A DNA stretch of 6,785 nucleotides. It comes from UBA509 sp038729325. Its GTDB lineage: Archaea > Thermoplasmatota > Thermoplasmata > Thermoplasmatales > Thermoplasmataceae. This document shows, piece after piece, positions 1-6,473 of this stretch. The position numbers were made by a program, and so were the translations under genes. The notes below the pieces were generated by a model, which saw nothing but the letters and a program-made list of their open reading frames with translations, made no database searches and was not told where the DNA came from. Numbering within the stretch: position 1 is the first letter of the stretch; every line of letters starts with the position of its first letter. The DNA lies in the NCBI GenBank assembly GCA_038729325.1, contig JAVYSG010000065.1, positions 1 to 6,785 of the forward strand. Reading direction: 5' to 3'.

Positions 1-2287
1 ACACAACACTCCAGTTGTAAGTAAGGCTTGTCTGCTTATAGTAAGGATCTGTGGATGAGTTGGCCGAGAATGTGGTTACCTGTCCTGCAACCGGATTGGT
101 TTCTGAAACTCCAGTGGCATTGTAAAGAGTCATGGCAGGTGATGGTGCTGTGGTATCATTTACTGTAACACTAAGGGATATGTTGGAATACGTCCCAGCC
201 ACACTCGTAACATTAAGATAGCCAGTCACTGGACCACCAAGGCTGTTAATCTGTGTTTTAGAAGGAGTGTTGAATGTCTGGGTTATATTCTGCCCCAGTG
301 TCTTATAACCGGTGTAACTGCTTATTGGAGCGAAATACCATGTAAATGTGAGCGGGACACTGTAGCCAGATTCATTAAGATAAGACCCGTATCCGCTAAA
401 AGTCACAGTTGTGGATTGTGGAACATACATGCTGGCACTGGAGATTACAGTTTTAGTGGCGAAGTTAACCTTGCCGGCGGATGTTACATTGAGTGATACT
501 GATGGCTTTTGTGATGTTGTGATTGCAATTATGCTGAAGTTTGTGGTGTTTGATGCCCCGGAACCGCTTGTGTAGTTGAGCATTACCTTATAGAGTCCAG
601 AAGTGTTGAACTGATTGAGGGTTGCATTGTAACCCGTACTCATTAACTTGCCTGAACCAGTCACATTATACCAGCTGAATGTTGCACTTTTATAATCGTG
701 CTCACCTGTCACTGGGTTATAGTAGGCTGAAGAGACATTATAGGAAACAGGAACTCCTGCAGGAACAACGAATATCGTGTTGTTAAGAGAACTGTTGACT
801 ATGTAATTAGTGGATACCATTCCATTCCAGTAGAGAGAAATCTCTGAAGCCACAACTGTGGGTTTTACCGATGGCGTGAATTTGAGGCTAAGATAGCCAT
901 TTGAGGCCTGTGGTGTTATATTGACAGGGCTCCTGAATGATGTTACAACGCTGGTTGGTGAAGCAAGGGCCACTGTGGGCAGATCATATGAAAACTGGTA
1001 ACTGTACCTGAACGCACCCATTGTAAATTGGGTGCCCAGCGCATAAAGGTTCACAGTAAAGCCGGATGTGAGATCGGTTTCCTTAATGGTTGAGTTCATG
1101 TATGATATGGTAAGGTTGAATGTTGTGGTGTTTGTTATTGTCTGTGATGACGGTGTAATCTTTCCTACACCTGTTCTGTAATAGTTGTATCCGTCAATGG
1201 TGACTGTGTAATTTGTTACACTTGGCGTTATATTCTGTGCATAGGATTGAAGTGATGACGAGGTTATGGAACCTGAATCAAATTGCTGCTGCCAGTAAAG
1301 TGATCCTATGCTAGAGTTACCGAAAAATGGCAGTGCAGTTGAGTTGTCTATTACATATTTCAGTGAGAGATTAAGGTACTGGGGATCGGCTCCCAGAGTA
1401 TAATTGGAATAAACATTTGATGATCCGGCAGACAGATTCACTGTAATGGGAAGAGATGTAGATAATGGAAGGGCATATTGACGGCCAGTGTAGCCTGCTG
1501 CATCAACAACCATGTAGTTGTACTTTAGGGCTCCCGTTTGATTTGTAAGGTTTGACAGAGCAAAATACCCGTTGGTGAATGCTATATTCTGGTATGTCTT
1601 TACCGTAGAGTTTATTAGAATTACATTGAATGAGCCAATGCTGTTACCGGAAGTGGCATTGTAGACAAATCCTGATGCCTGAAGGTGTGAACTGAATTTG
1701 AGAACCGTTATAGTATTGTAAATCTGTGGGAAGGTAAAAACAGTTCCACCATATGTTACGTCAACCACAAAATTCCCAGGGTCTGGAACCATTGCTGTTG
1801 CGTTCCTGCTGGTTGTGTTCGTCTGGAATACAAAACCCTGCGGCGTGATGAATTTAACAACTGCACTTGTTCCGGAAACTATTCCAGGAAAGCTGAATGT
1901 CTCTTGTGAAGTTAAGTATGCCTTATCACGGAGCGTTATGCTTGTTGTACCTGTAGTTACATTAACAAGCTGGCTTGTGCCGTTCGCAATGATATAGTTA
2001 CTTCCAGCAAGCACTGCTTTAGGTGCAACCGTGAAATAGTACTGTCCAAGAGGAAGTGTTGCTTTACTTGATGTACCGGAGAGGGTTGTTACTGGAACAC
2101 CCGACAGTGTTGTGACATTTATGGACTGGGTGCCGGCGCCCAGAAACTCGGCGCCGTGATAATATCCTTCCTGATACGATACGGTACCTGTCTGGAATCC
2201 AGTAGCTGAGCTATTCCCTAAGAGAGCAAATGCGCTCCCCAACATCATCAATGTAACGATTGCTGCTATAATTGCTGTCTTCTGCAA
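1..2287 (-). CDS. Large secreted N-glycosylated surface protein with PKD-like modules, 5' part only (C-terminus beyond window)
   Basis: The frame is open from a TTG at 2287-2285 to the window edge, 762 codons with no stop. I chose TTG because a GAGG lies nine bases upstream, a TATA box lies at the right distance, and it gives a clean signal peptide: Lys3, a hydrophobic run over residues 5-22, and a possible cleavage after Ala-Phe-Ala21. An in-frame CTG sits directly before it, and the first in-frame ATGs (codons 14-15) would cut the signal. The mature part is rich in Thr, Ser, Asn, Tyr and Val, has no cysteine, and holds about 39 Asn-X-Ser/Thr sequons by hand count. Three PKD-like beta-sandwich units follow each other at about 510-590, 593-711 and 715 onward, each with a pattern like 'TTVTFSGYG...LTFTWYF'. 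Inferred role: cell-surface or S-layer-associated glycoprotein, adhesin or envelope protein of an archaeon. A C-terminal anchor would lie outside the window. No enzymatic motif was seen. Confidence 0.85.
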   Translation of the reverse strand, partial: MQKTAIIAAIVTLMMLGSAFALLGNSSATGFQTGTVSYQEGYYHGAEFLGAGTQSINVTTLSGVPVTTLSGTSSKATLPLGQYYFTVAPKAVLAGSNYIIANGTSQLVNVTTGTTSITLRDKAYLTSQETFSFPGIVSGTSAVVKFITPQGFVFQTNTTSRNATAMVPDPGNFVVDVTYGGTVFTFPQIYNTITVLKFSSHLQASGFVYNATSGNSIGSFNVILINSTVKTYQNIAFTNGYFALSNLTNQTGALKYNYMVVDAAGYTGRQYALPLSTSLPITVNLSAGSSNVYSNYTLGADPQYLNLSLKYVIDNSTALPFFGNSSIGSLYWQQQFDSGSITSSSLQSYAQNITPSVTNYTVTIDGYNYYRTGVGKITPSSQTITNTTTFNLTISYMNSTIKETDLTSGFTVNLYALGTQFTMGAFRYSYQFSYDLPTVALASPTSVVTSFRSPVNITPQASNGYLSLKFTPSVKPTVVASEISLYWNGMVSTNYIVNSSLNNTIFVVPAGVPVSYNVSSAYYNPVTGEHDYKSATFSWYNVTGSGKLMSTGYNATLNQFNTSGLYKVMLNYTSGSGASNTTNFSIIAITTSQKPSVSLNVTSAGKVNFATKTVISSASMYVPQSTTVTFSGYGSYLNESGYSVPLTFTWYFAPISSYTGYKTLGQNITQTFNTPSKTQINSLGGPVTGYLNVTSVAGTYSNISLSVTVNDTTAPSPAMTLYNATGVSETNPVAGQVTTFSANSSTDPYYKQTSLTYNWSVV

Positions 2288-2296
2288 CAGTATCTT

Positions 2297-2300
2297 CCTC
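2297..2300 (-). promoter_or_regulatory. Shine-Dalgarno-like GAGG ahead of the surface-protein TTG
   Basis: Minus-strand GAGG lies nine bases before the TTG at 2287. It is the main support for a non-ATG start, because an in-frame stop (TAG) lies only eight codons upstream of that TTG and there is no ATG between the two. Confidence 0.5.
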
Positions 2301-2326
2301 GCGTGAAATGGCTAAGGGAACTGAGT

Positions 2327-2335
2327 CTTATAAAT
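2327..2335 (-). promoter_or_regulatory. Archaeal TATA box of the surface-protein gene
   Basis: Minus-strand ATTTATAAG is close to the archaeal TATA consensus. Its centre is near 2331, which predicts a transcription start near 2305 and an untranslated leader of about 18 bases carrying the GAGG. The box sits between the stop of the amidohydrolase gene (2358) and the TTG, so the surface protein probably has its own promoter in addition to any readthrough from the rtcB operon. I see no T-run or hairpin terminator between the two genes. Confidence 0.6.
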
Positions 2336-2357
2336 ATTATCGTGCCTGTGGTGAATG

Positions 2358-3380
2358 TCAGACAAAAATAGTTTCATGCCTGAAATATCTGCCTCTTGTA
2401 ACGATTTCAAATGGAGAAAGCTTAACATCCGGGAAGAAAATGTAAGCCCTTGGCGGCTGAATACCATGACCTGTCAGAAACTCATACGGAAGTTCGGTAG
2501 ACATTCTGATTATGGCTTCCGGGCTCAAAATTCCAATACCCCTCTGGTAGGTATACAGGAAGCTCATTTCCTGCATCATATCTGGAACTGCCACCATTCC
2601 GTTGTCGGTTCCAAGCATCAGCTGGATGCCATGATCAAGAAATCTTGCATAGTCAGGTCTCTTTCCATAAAATATGTTTGACCTCGGTGTTATGACCACC
2701 GGAATGTTTGCCCGTGCTATGCGATCCAAATCTTCATCTCTGGAGGCAATGGAATGCACTATGAAATCCGGAGAAAGCCTGATCAGGGCCTCTATGTCTT
2801 CTACAGAATTCTCGCTGAAATGTATGCCGAAGAGTTTCTTCCTTTCCCTGCTCATTTTCCTCATCTGCATTAGCCTGTAAAAATCTTCATCGCTTATGGC
2901 ACTGGGGGCAAAACCATTTGACCGATCAATGATCTTTCCAAGATCCGCTATTTTGGTATCCGGCCTTCCAAGTGCTACGGGCATTACTTCATATTTCAGG
3001 GATCGCTCAAGAAGGTTAAGGCCGCGAAGACCGGATTCCCTGAAGTCCATAAATGCAGTTGTGCCAGTCTCCTGCATGATTCTCATTGATCTTTCCATTC
3101 CATTTATTATTACGCTGTCATCTGTGGATGAGAGCATCCTGTGCTTGAACCCTCCAGGTCCCACAATATCAGGTATATCCCCTGCAGGAATGTCAGTTAT
3201 GAAGGAATCACCTATATGCGTATGTGCGTTTATCAAGGATGGGATAAGAGTGCCTTTCTTCATTGCGTTCGTTTTTGTTTCCTCTGAAAACCTTATTTCA
3301 TCCTGGATTTCCAGTGTGCCATGCCTCATTACTCCATCAATGAAGATATTGCCTGATATTTCTCCGGTGAAGCGCATCAT
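2358..3380 (-). CDS. Amidohydrolase-superfamily protein (cytosine/guanine deaminase-like, COG0402 type), short form
   Basis: A 340-residue metal-dependent hydrolase of the amidohydrolase TIM-barrel fold. The metal-site motifs are in order: H53-T-H55 in 'LINAHTHIGD', H187 with the HxxE pair H187/E190 in 'GIHFSE', H209 in 'FIVHS', and D259 in 'LGTDNGM'. The 'TPRSN' at 231-235 corresponds to the CPxSN loop of the SsnA/Atz/guanine-deaminase group. HxxE plus TD favours deamination or dechlorination of a ring nitrogen compound over peptide-bond hydrolysis, but the substrate cannot be read from the sequence. The usual family length is about 400-480 residues. Here the N- and C-terminal beta-sandwich parts are trimmed, and the barrel starts within 45 residues. 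The first ATG overlaps the rtcB stop as ATGA, so translation is probably coupled. A second ATG follows immediately and could serve equally well. A purine or pterin salvage role or a role in modified nucleosides would fit an RNA-related partner, but that is speculation. Confidence 0.85.
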   Translation of the reverse strand: MMRFTGEISGNIFIDGVMRHGTLEIQDEIRFSEETKTNAMKKGTLIPSLINAHTHIGDSFITDIPAGDIPDIVGPGGFKHRMLSSTDDSVIINGMERSMRIMQETGTTAFMDFRESGLRGLNLLERSLKYEVMPVALGRPDTKIADLGKIIDRSNGFAPSAISDEDFYRLMQMRKMSRERKKLFGIHFSENSVEDIEALIRLSPDFIVHSIASRDEDLDRIARANIPVVITPRSNIFYGKRPDYARFLDHGIQLMLGTDNGMVAVPDMMQEMSFLYTYQRGIGILSPEAIIRMSTELPYEFLTGHGIQPPRAYIFFPDVKLSPFEIVTRGRYFRHETIFV

Positions 3381-4819
3381 CCCTTAACAACTCCCAGGGG
3401 GGTCATTCTGGCAAGAGTCCTTGTAAGACCGGCACCCTCAACTGCGTAAATTACGTCATCTATGTTCTTGTAACTTCCGGGAGCCTCCTCAGAGATAACC
3501 TGCTTGCTCTGGGCTTTGAGATATATTCCACTTTTTTCAAGTTTAGTGAGGACTTCCCGGCTGTTGAACTCCTTCAGTGATTTTGTCCTGCTCAGGAGCC
3601 TCCCGGCACCATGACAGCTTGAGCTGAAGGACAGGTTTTCATTGCCTGCAGTCCCCACAAGGAGGTATGATGCGCTGCCCATGTCACCAGGAACGAGCAC
3701 GGGATGCCCTGTGTCCCGGAAAATGCCTGTGAGGTTGCTGTTACCCGGACCAAAGGCCCGTGTGGCGCCTTTCCTGTGCACAAGTAGCTTACGTTCCTCA
3801 CCATCAACTGTGTGATTCTCAATCTTTGCAATGTTGTGGGCCAGGCTGTAGACAAGTTTCAATTCTGAATCTGGCAGATATTTATGGAATGCCTCCCTGA
3901 CTCTGGCTATTATGACCTGCCTGTTGACGAAGCCGAAATTTGCAGCCGCACCCATTGAAGCTATGTAACGGTCGGCGAGCGATGTACCGATTCTTGCTGA
4001 ATTCAGCTGCCTGTCAACCGGATGCCTTATTATATCTGATGAAGTGCCGTTCAATTCTCCTATGAAATCCGTGGCCACCTGATGACCAAGCCCGCGGGAG
4101 CCTGTATGGATCATCACTGTGACCTGATCCTGCTCCCTTATTCCAAACTTTAAGCTGCCATCAGCATCGATTATCCGGTCAACTCTCTGGATCTCAAGGA
4201 AATGATTGCCTGCCCCAAGAGTACCTATTTGCTTGATTCCCCTTGCTCTTGCCTCTTTGCTCACAGCGTCAGGGCTCGAAGCGGCTATGGATCCAGAATC
4301 TTCAGTATGCGCAATGTCATCTTCTGAAGCCATACCACGATCCCTGGCCCACTTAAGTCCCCCAGTGAGTATTTCCTCAAGGTCTCTCTCAGTGTATCTT
4401 GCCGTGGAACTGCCAATCCCTGAGGGCACATTCCGGAATATTTCATCCGTTATCTCCCGTATTTTTGGAATTACTTTGTCAGATGTCAGGTTTGTTTGAA
4501 GCAGGGAGACGCCACAGTTTATGTCATAGCCCACTCCACCGGGAGAAACTATCCCTTCCTGCCAGTCAAAGGCAGCAACGCCGCCAATGGGAAATCCATA
4601 TCCCCAGTGAATGTCAGGCATTGCATAGGAAGCTCTTACGATTCCTGGAAGCATGGCTACATTTACAACCTGGGAAAGTGATTGATCCGTTCCCAGCGTG
4701 TGTACCATCTTTTCAGATGAAAATACGATTCCGGGAACTTTCATCCTCTGATCTGTGTCGGCAGGAATCTGATATATAAATGGACTGATCTCCTTCAGGC
4801 GGATATCTGGCATTGTCAC
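3377..4819 (-). CDS. rtcB: tRNA-splicing/RNA-repair ligase RtcB
   Basis: A 480-residue RtcB, essentially the length of the intein-free archaeal protein. It joins 2',3'-cyclic phosphate or 3'-phosphate RNA ends to 5'-OH ends using GTP and Mn2+, and acts in the cytoplasm on tRNA exon halves. Visible active-site residues are D99 and C102 in 'GVGYDINCGV', N205 and H206 in 'GAGNHFLEI', H238 in 'HTGSRGLGHQ', H328 in 'LAHNIAK', the guanylated H403 in 'SCHGAGR', and the penultimate K479. These fall within a few residues of D95, C98, N202, H203, H234, H329, H404 and K480 of Pyrococcus horikoshii RtcB. No intein interrupts it. The start is GTG at 4819 behind an AGGA; an in-frame ATG two codons later is an alternative. 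The downstream amidohydrolase overlaps it by four bases. Archease, the usual activator, is not in this window. The 5' end lies five bases from an N run, and a second copy of the same 5' end appears across it. Confidence 0.97.
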   Translation of the reverse strand: MTMPDIRLKEISPFIYQIPADTDQRMKVPGIVFSSEKMVHTLGTDQSLSQVVNVAMLPGIVRASYAMPDIHWGYGFPIGGVAAFDWQEGIVSPGGVGYDINCGVSLLQTNLTSDKVIPKIREITDEIFRNVPSGIGSSTARYTERDLEEILTGGLKWARDRGMASEDDIAHTEDSGSIAASSPDAVSKEARARGIKQIGTLGAGNHFLEIQRVDRIIDADGSLKFGIREQDQVTVMIHTGSRGLGHQVATDFIGELNGTSSDIIRHPVDRQLNSARIGTSLADRYIASMGAAANFGFVNRQVIIARVREAFHKYLPDSELKLVYSLAHNIAKIENHTVDGEERKLLVHRKGATRAFGPGNSNLTGIFRDTGHPVLVPGDMGSASYLLVGTAGNENLSFSSSCHGAGRLLSRTKSLKEFNSREVLTKLEKSGIYLKAQSKQVISEEAPGSYKNIDDVIYAVEGAGLTRTLARMTPLGVVKG

Positions 4820-4824
4820 ATAAT
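4698..4824. repeat. 127-bp exact direct repeat, copy 1 (start of rtcB, left gap flank)
   Basis: Identical base for base to 4925-5051. It covers the first 40-odd codons of rtcB plus five bases upstream of the GTG, and ends exactly where the N run begins. The identity and its placement at a contig end indicate unmerged contig overlap and not a biological duplication. Confidence 0.93.
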
Positions 4825-4924
4825 NNNNNNNNNNNNNNNNNNNNNNNNNNNNNNNNNNNNNNNNNNNNNNNNNNNNNNNNNNNNNNNNNNNNNNNNNNNN
4901 NNNNNNNNNNNNNNNNNNNNNNNN
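4825..4924. other. 100-N scaffold gap (assembly placeholder)
   Basis: Exactly 100 unknown bases, the conventional size for a gap of unknown length. Because both flanks carry the same 127 bp in the same orientation, the true distance is probably negative: the contigs overlap and 4824 is likely continuous with 5052. Any coding call crossing this run is an artefact. Confidence 0.97.
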
Positions 4925-5051
4925 GTGTGTACCATCTTTTCAGATGAAAATACGATTCCGGGAACTTTCATCCTCTGATCTGTGTCGGCAGGAATCTGAT
5001 ATATAAATGGACTGATCTCCTTCAGGCGGATATCTGGCATTGTCACATAAT
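4925..5051. repeat. 127-bp exact direct repeat, copy 2 (duplicate rtcB 5' fragment, right gap flank)
   Basis: Second copy of the rtcB 5' end. On the minus strand it encodes the same first 40 residues from the GTG at 5046 and then runs into the N run. It should not be annotated as a second rtcB gene or pseudogene. The sequence beyond 5051 is the only view of what really lies upstream of rtcB. Confidence 0.93.
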
Positions 5052-5064
5052 CCTGTCTCAGGAT

Positions 5065-5074
5065 TTACTATTTT
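5065..5074 (-). promoter_or_regulatory. Candidate weak TATA element of rtcB
   Basis: Minus-strand AAAATAGTAA is centred about 24 bases before the GTG start in the right-hand copy (5046), the spacing expected for a leaderless or nearly leaderless archaeal transcript. The match to the TATA consensus is poor. It applies to rtcB only if the two contigs are truly continuous. Confidence 0.25.
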
Positions 5075-5125
5075 CCAGTTGAATGTAACGTTATAGCCCG
5101 TAAATTGATCAATGAACATGACAGG

Positions 5126-5140
5126 TTAAAATTAATATTC
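5126..5140 (+). promoter_or_regulatory. AT-rich archaeal promoter of the 74-residue protein
   Basis: TTAAAATTAATATTC stands out from its surroundings. Its centre, near 5135, lies about 26 bases before the TTG at 5161, which places the transcription start at or next to that codon. This supports a leaderless TTG start. The same intergenic stretch carries the rtcB upstream region on the other strand. Confidence 0.45.
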
Positions 5141-5160
5141 CCTGCAACATTTCTATTCAA

Positions 5161-5385
5161 TTGGTAACAACCATAGCAATTGATGACATGGACAGCAGAC
5201 TCCAGTTCGAAGTGAGGCTACAGATAGCCCTCAGGCGCAACGCTACTGGCATAATGGCTCATTCGCCGAACCCTGAAAGATTCACAAAATACATAAAAGA
5301 GAGGGACCTGAAAATAAGGGAGATGCTGAATCTGGGAAATGATGAAATCAGAATTGTTTTCAGAGGAAAAGAGATCTACCCATGA
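5161..5385 (+). CDS. Hypothetical 74-residue protein, leaderless TTG start
   Basis: I do not recognise a family. The product is small and soluble, has no membrane segment or cysteine, and has many charged residues with regularly spaced hydrophobics. A predicted helix covers about residues 11-26 ('DSRLQFEVRLQIALRR'), a second basic/acidic helix about 37-57, and the end ('EIRIVFRGKEIYP') looks like a beta strand. That layout suits a small folded or nucleic-acid-associated protein, but no motif proves it. The frame is open back to 5122 with no ATG. TTG at 5161 is preferred because of the promoter spacing; the first internal ATG (5188, codon 10) would give a 65-residue form. The gene stands between rtcB, which is divergent, and a regulator with its own promoter, so it is probably monocistronic. 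Confidence 0.65.
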   Translation: MVTTIAIDDMDSRLQFEVRLQIALRRNATGIMAHSPNPERFTKYIKERDLKIREMLNLGNDEIRIVFRGKEIYP

Positions 5386-5488
5386 TGCAGTTTGCAGTGT
5401 ACTTATCATCCAATATTGTGATATAGAAATGAAAACTGCTCAGTGTCTATGCCCAGGGTTACTGTGATCGTCATGGCGGATTCATAAC

Positions 5489-5497
5489 TATTTATTA
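5489..5497 (+). promoter_or_regulatory. TATA box of the winged-helix regulator gene
   Basis: TATTTATTA is centred near 5493, 24 bases before the ATG at 5517. The predicted transcription start is therefore at or within a few bases of the ATG, giving a leaderless mRNA. No Shine-Dalgarno sequence precedes the ATG, which agrees. Confidence 0.6.
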
Positions 5498-5516
5498 TGA
5501 TTAGACATACAGTGTC

Positions 5517-5843
5517 ATGGATTCTTTCACTACCCTTTTCGGGGAAATCAAGAATGATCTGGAAACGGTGAAACGACACATTGCCATTGTGCAGACTCTT
5601 ATGAATGAACAACCTGTTGGTATTATCAAGATATCACACGAGACAGGTATACCTGAGCATAAAATCAGATATTCACTGAGAGTACTCGAGAAGGAGGGAC
5701 TTATACTCCCGTCAAGGGAAGGTGCGATTCTCACACCGGAATTCCTTGAGAGTAAGGAAAAGATCATAGAAGAAGCACAGACTCTGGCAGAAGAAATGCA
5801 GGAAATCTTTCACAACCTGAAGACTTCGCTGCTGAAGAAATAG
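5517..5843 (+). CDS. Winged-helix transcriptional regulator (small archaeal type)
   Basis: A 108-residue DNA-binding protein. After an N-terminal helix (about 1-30), residues 34-63 form a helix-turn-helix: 'GIIKISHETGIPEHKIRYSL', followed by 'RVLEKEGLI', in which the recognition helix is about 46-58. A wing ('PSREGAILTP', 65-74) follows. Residues 76-106 are a charged, Leu/Ile-spaced helix likely to form a coiled-coil dimer. This is the architecture of the widespread archaeal predicted transcriptional regulators that carry one wHTH plus a dimerisation helix. There is no ligand or metal domain, so it may respond through partner proteins or simply act as a repressor. The ATG is fixed by the TATA box 24 bases upstream. 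Three CAGTGT hexamers lie in the upstream region, one touching the predicted transcription start, which hints at autoregulation. The GNAT gene begins 35 bp downstream. Confidence 0.85.
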   Translation: MDSFTTLFGEIKNDLETVKRHIAIVQTLMNEQPVGIIKISHETGIPEHKIRYSLRVLEKEGLILPSREGAILTPEFLESKEKIIEEAQTLAEEMQEIFHNLKTSLLKK

Positions 5844-5878
5844 GAGCAAAAGATTATCTGGCTGTTCCATTTCGGTTA

Positions 5879-6421
5879 ATGGGAAAGTCCATGCTCTGGA
5901 AAGAAAAGGCTGAGACTCAGAGAGCCGGATCGGGCTATATAATCAGGAAAGCTGATCCGAAAGATGCAAGGGGAGTCATTAATTGCATGCAGAGCGTAAT
6001 GGATGAAAGAATTTATCTTGTCAGTGAATACTATCTTCTAACGGAGCGGGGTGAGCAGGAAAGGATAAGGAGCCCGGATGATCTTACTCTGGTATGTGAA
6101 AAGGGTACGGACATTGTTGGGGTATTGACAATTCAGAGAGGCATGTACCGGAAAAACAGACACACTGCAAATCTGGGGATTGCAATAAAAGCCGGTCACA
6201 GGAGATCTGGACTGGGCACAAGGCTGATCAATCAAGGCATTGAATGGTGCAGGGAAAATGGAATCAGGAAACTCAACCTGGAAGTTTTTTCAAGCAACAC
6301 AAACGCAATTTCATTATATGAAAAAATTGGATTCCAGCATGAAGGAGCCCGCAAGGGGCAGTTCATCATTGACGGCGAATATGTTGATGATGTCCTGATG
6401 ACATACTGGGTTGAAAATTAG
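5879..6421 (+). CDS. GNAT-family N-acetyltransferase (RimI/RimL-like)
   Basis: A 180-residue single-domain acetyl-CoA-dependent N-acetyltransferase. The fold begins near residue 19 ('GYIIRKADPKDARGVINCMQ'). The acetyl-CoA pyrophosphate loop is 'GHRRSGLGTRL' (106-116), matching the Q/RxxGxG/A signature. Motif B is 'SNTNAISLYEKIGF' (139-152), where N143-less variation is not evident and Y147 is the usual general-acid tyrosine. The end 'KGQFIIDGEYVDDVLM' (159-174) is typical of RimL/SpeG/phosphinothricin-type members. The acceptor could be a protein N-terminus, a polyamine or a small amine; the sequence does not decide. The 18 residues before the domain are poorly conserved-looking, so ATG at 5891 (codon 5) is also possible. 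The frame is open upstream to 5756 but offers only CTG as an earlier start. The short 35-bp gap after the regulator suggests shared transcription, although no strong Shine-Dalgarno precedes the ATG. Confidence 0.92.
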   Translation: MGKSMLWKEKAETQRAGSGYIIRKADPKDARGVINCMQSVMDERIYLVSEYYLLTERGEQERIRSPDDLTLVCEKGTDIVGVLTIQRGMYRKNRHTANLGIAIKAGHRRSGLGTRLINQGIEWCRENGIRKLNLEVFSSNTNAISLYEKIGFQHEGARKGQFIIDGEYVDDVLMTYWVEN

Positions 6422-6438
6422 CTGCCAACCCTAGCAAA

Positions 6439-6448
6439 AGTAATAAAT
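6439..6448 (+). promoter_or_regulatory. Candidate TATA box of the radical SAM gene
   Basis: AGTAATAAAT, within an A-rich stretch, is centred about 30 bases before the ATG at 6474. The predicted leader is zero to five bases. The fit to consensus is moderate, but the 52-bp intergenic stretch holds nothing better. Confidence 0.4.
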
Positions 6449-6473
6449 CCCCATTCTGATTAGAGTTTTCATT

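Noticed and set aside
1815..1997. 60-codon plus-strand ORF inside the surface-protein gene
   Set aside because: It lies opposite a continuous 762-codon frame with a signal peptide and repeated sequons.
2355..2681. 108-codon plus-strand ORF opposite the amidohydrolase
   Set aside because: It lies wholly antisense to a gene with clear catalytic motifs, and its product has no recognisable domain.
2896..3387. 163-codon plus-strand ORF opposite the amidohydrolase
   Set aside because: It is antisense to the strongly supported HxH-containing part of the amidohydrolase. Its hydrophobic, Ser/Pro/Ile-rich translation is typical of a shadow frame.
4206..4779. Overlapping plus-strand ORFs opposite rtcB
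   Set aside because: They fall inside the conserved RtcB catalytic region on the other strand, with no promoter or domain of their own.
4816..5046. Minus-strand ORF crossing the N run with an RtcB N-terminus
   Set aside because: It is the duplicated contig end translated through unknown bases. The real rtcB start is represented once, at 4819.
5387..5439. Inverted repeat GCAGTTT/AAACTGC as a transcription terminator of the 74-residue gene
   Set aside because: The arms are 39 bases apart with no T-run after them. An operator or chance occurrence fits better.
5406..5767. Minus-strand ORFs over the regulator and its promoter
   Set aside because: They are antisense to the wHTH gene and its TATA box, and their translations are low-quality Ser/Ile-rich shadows.
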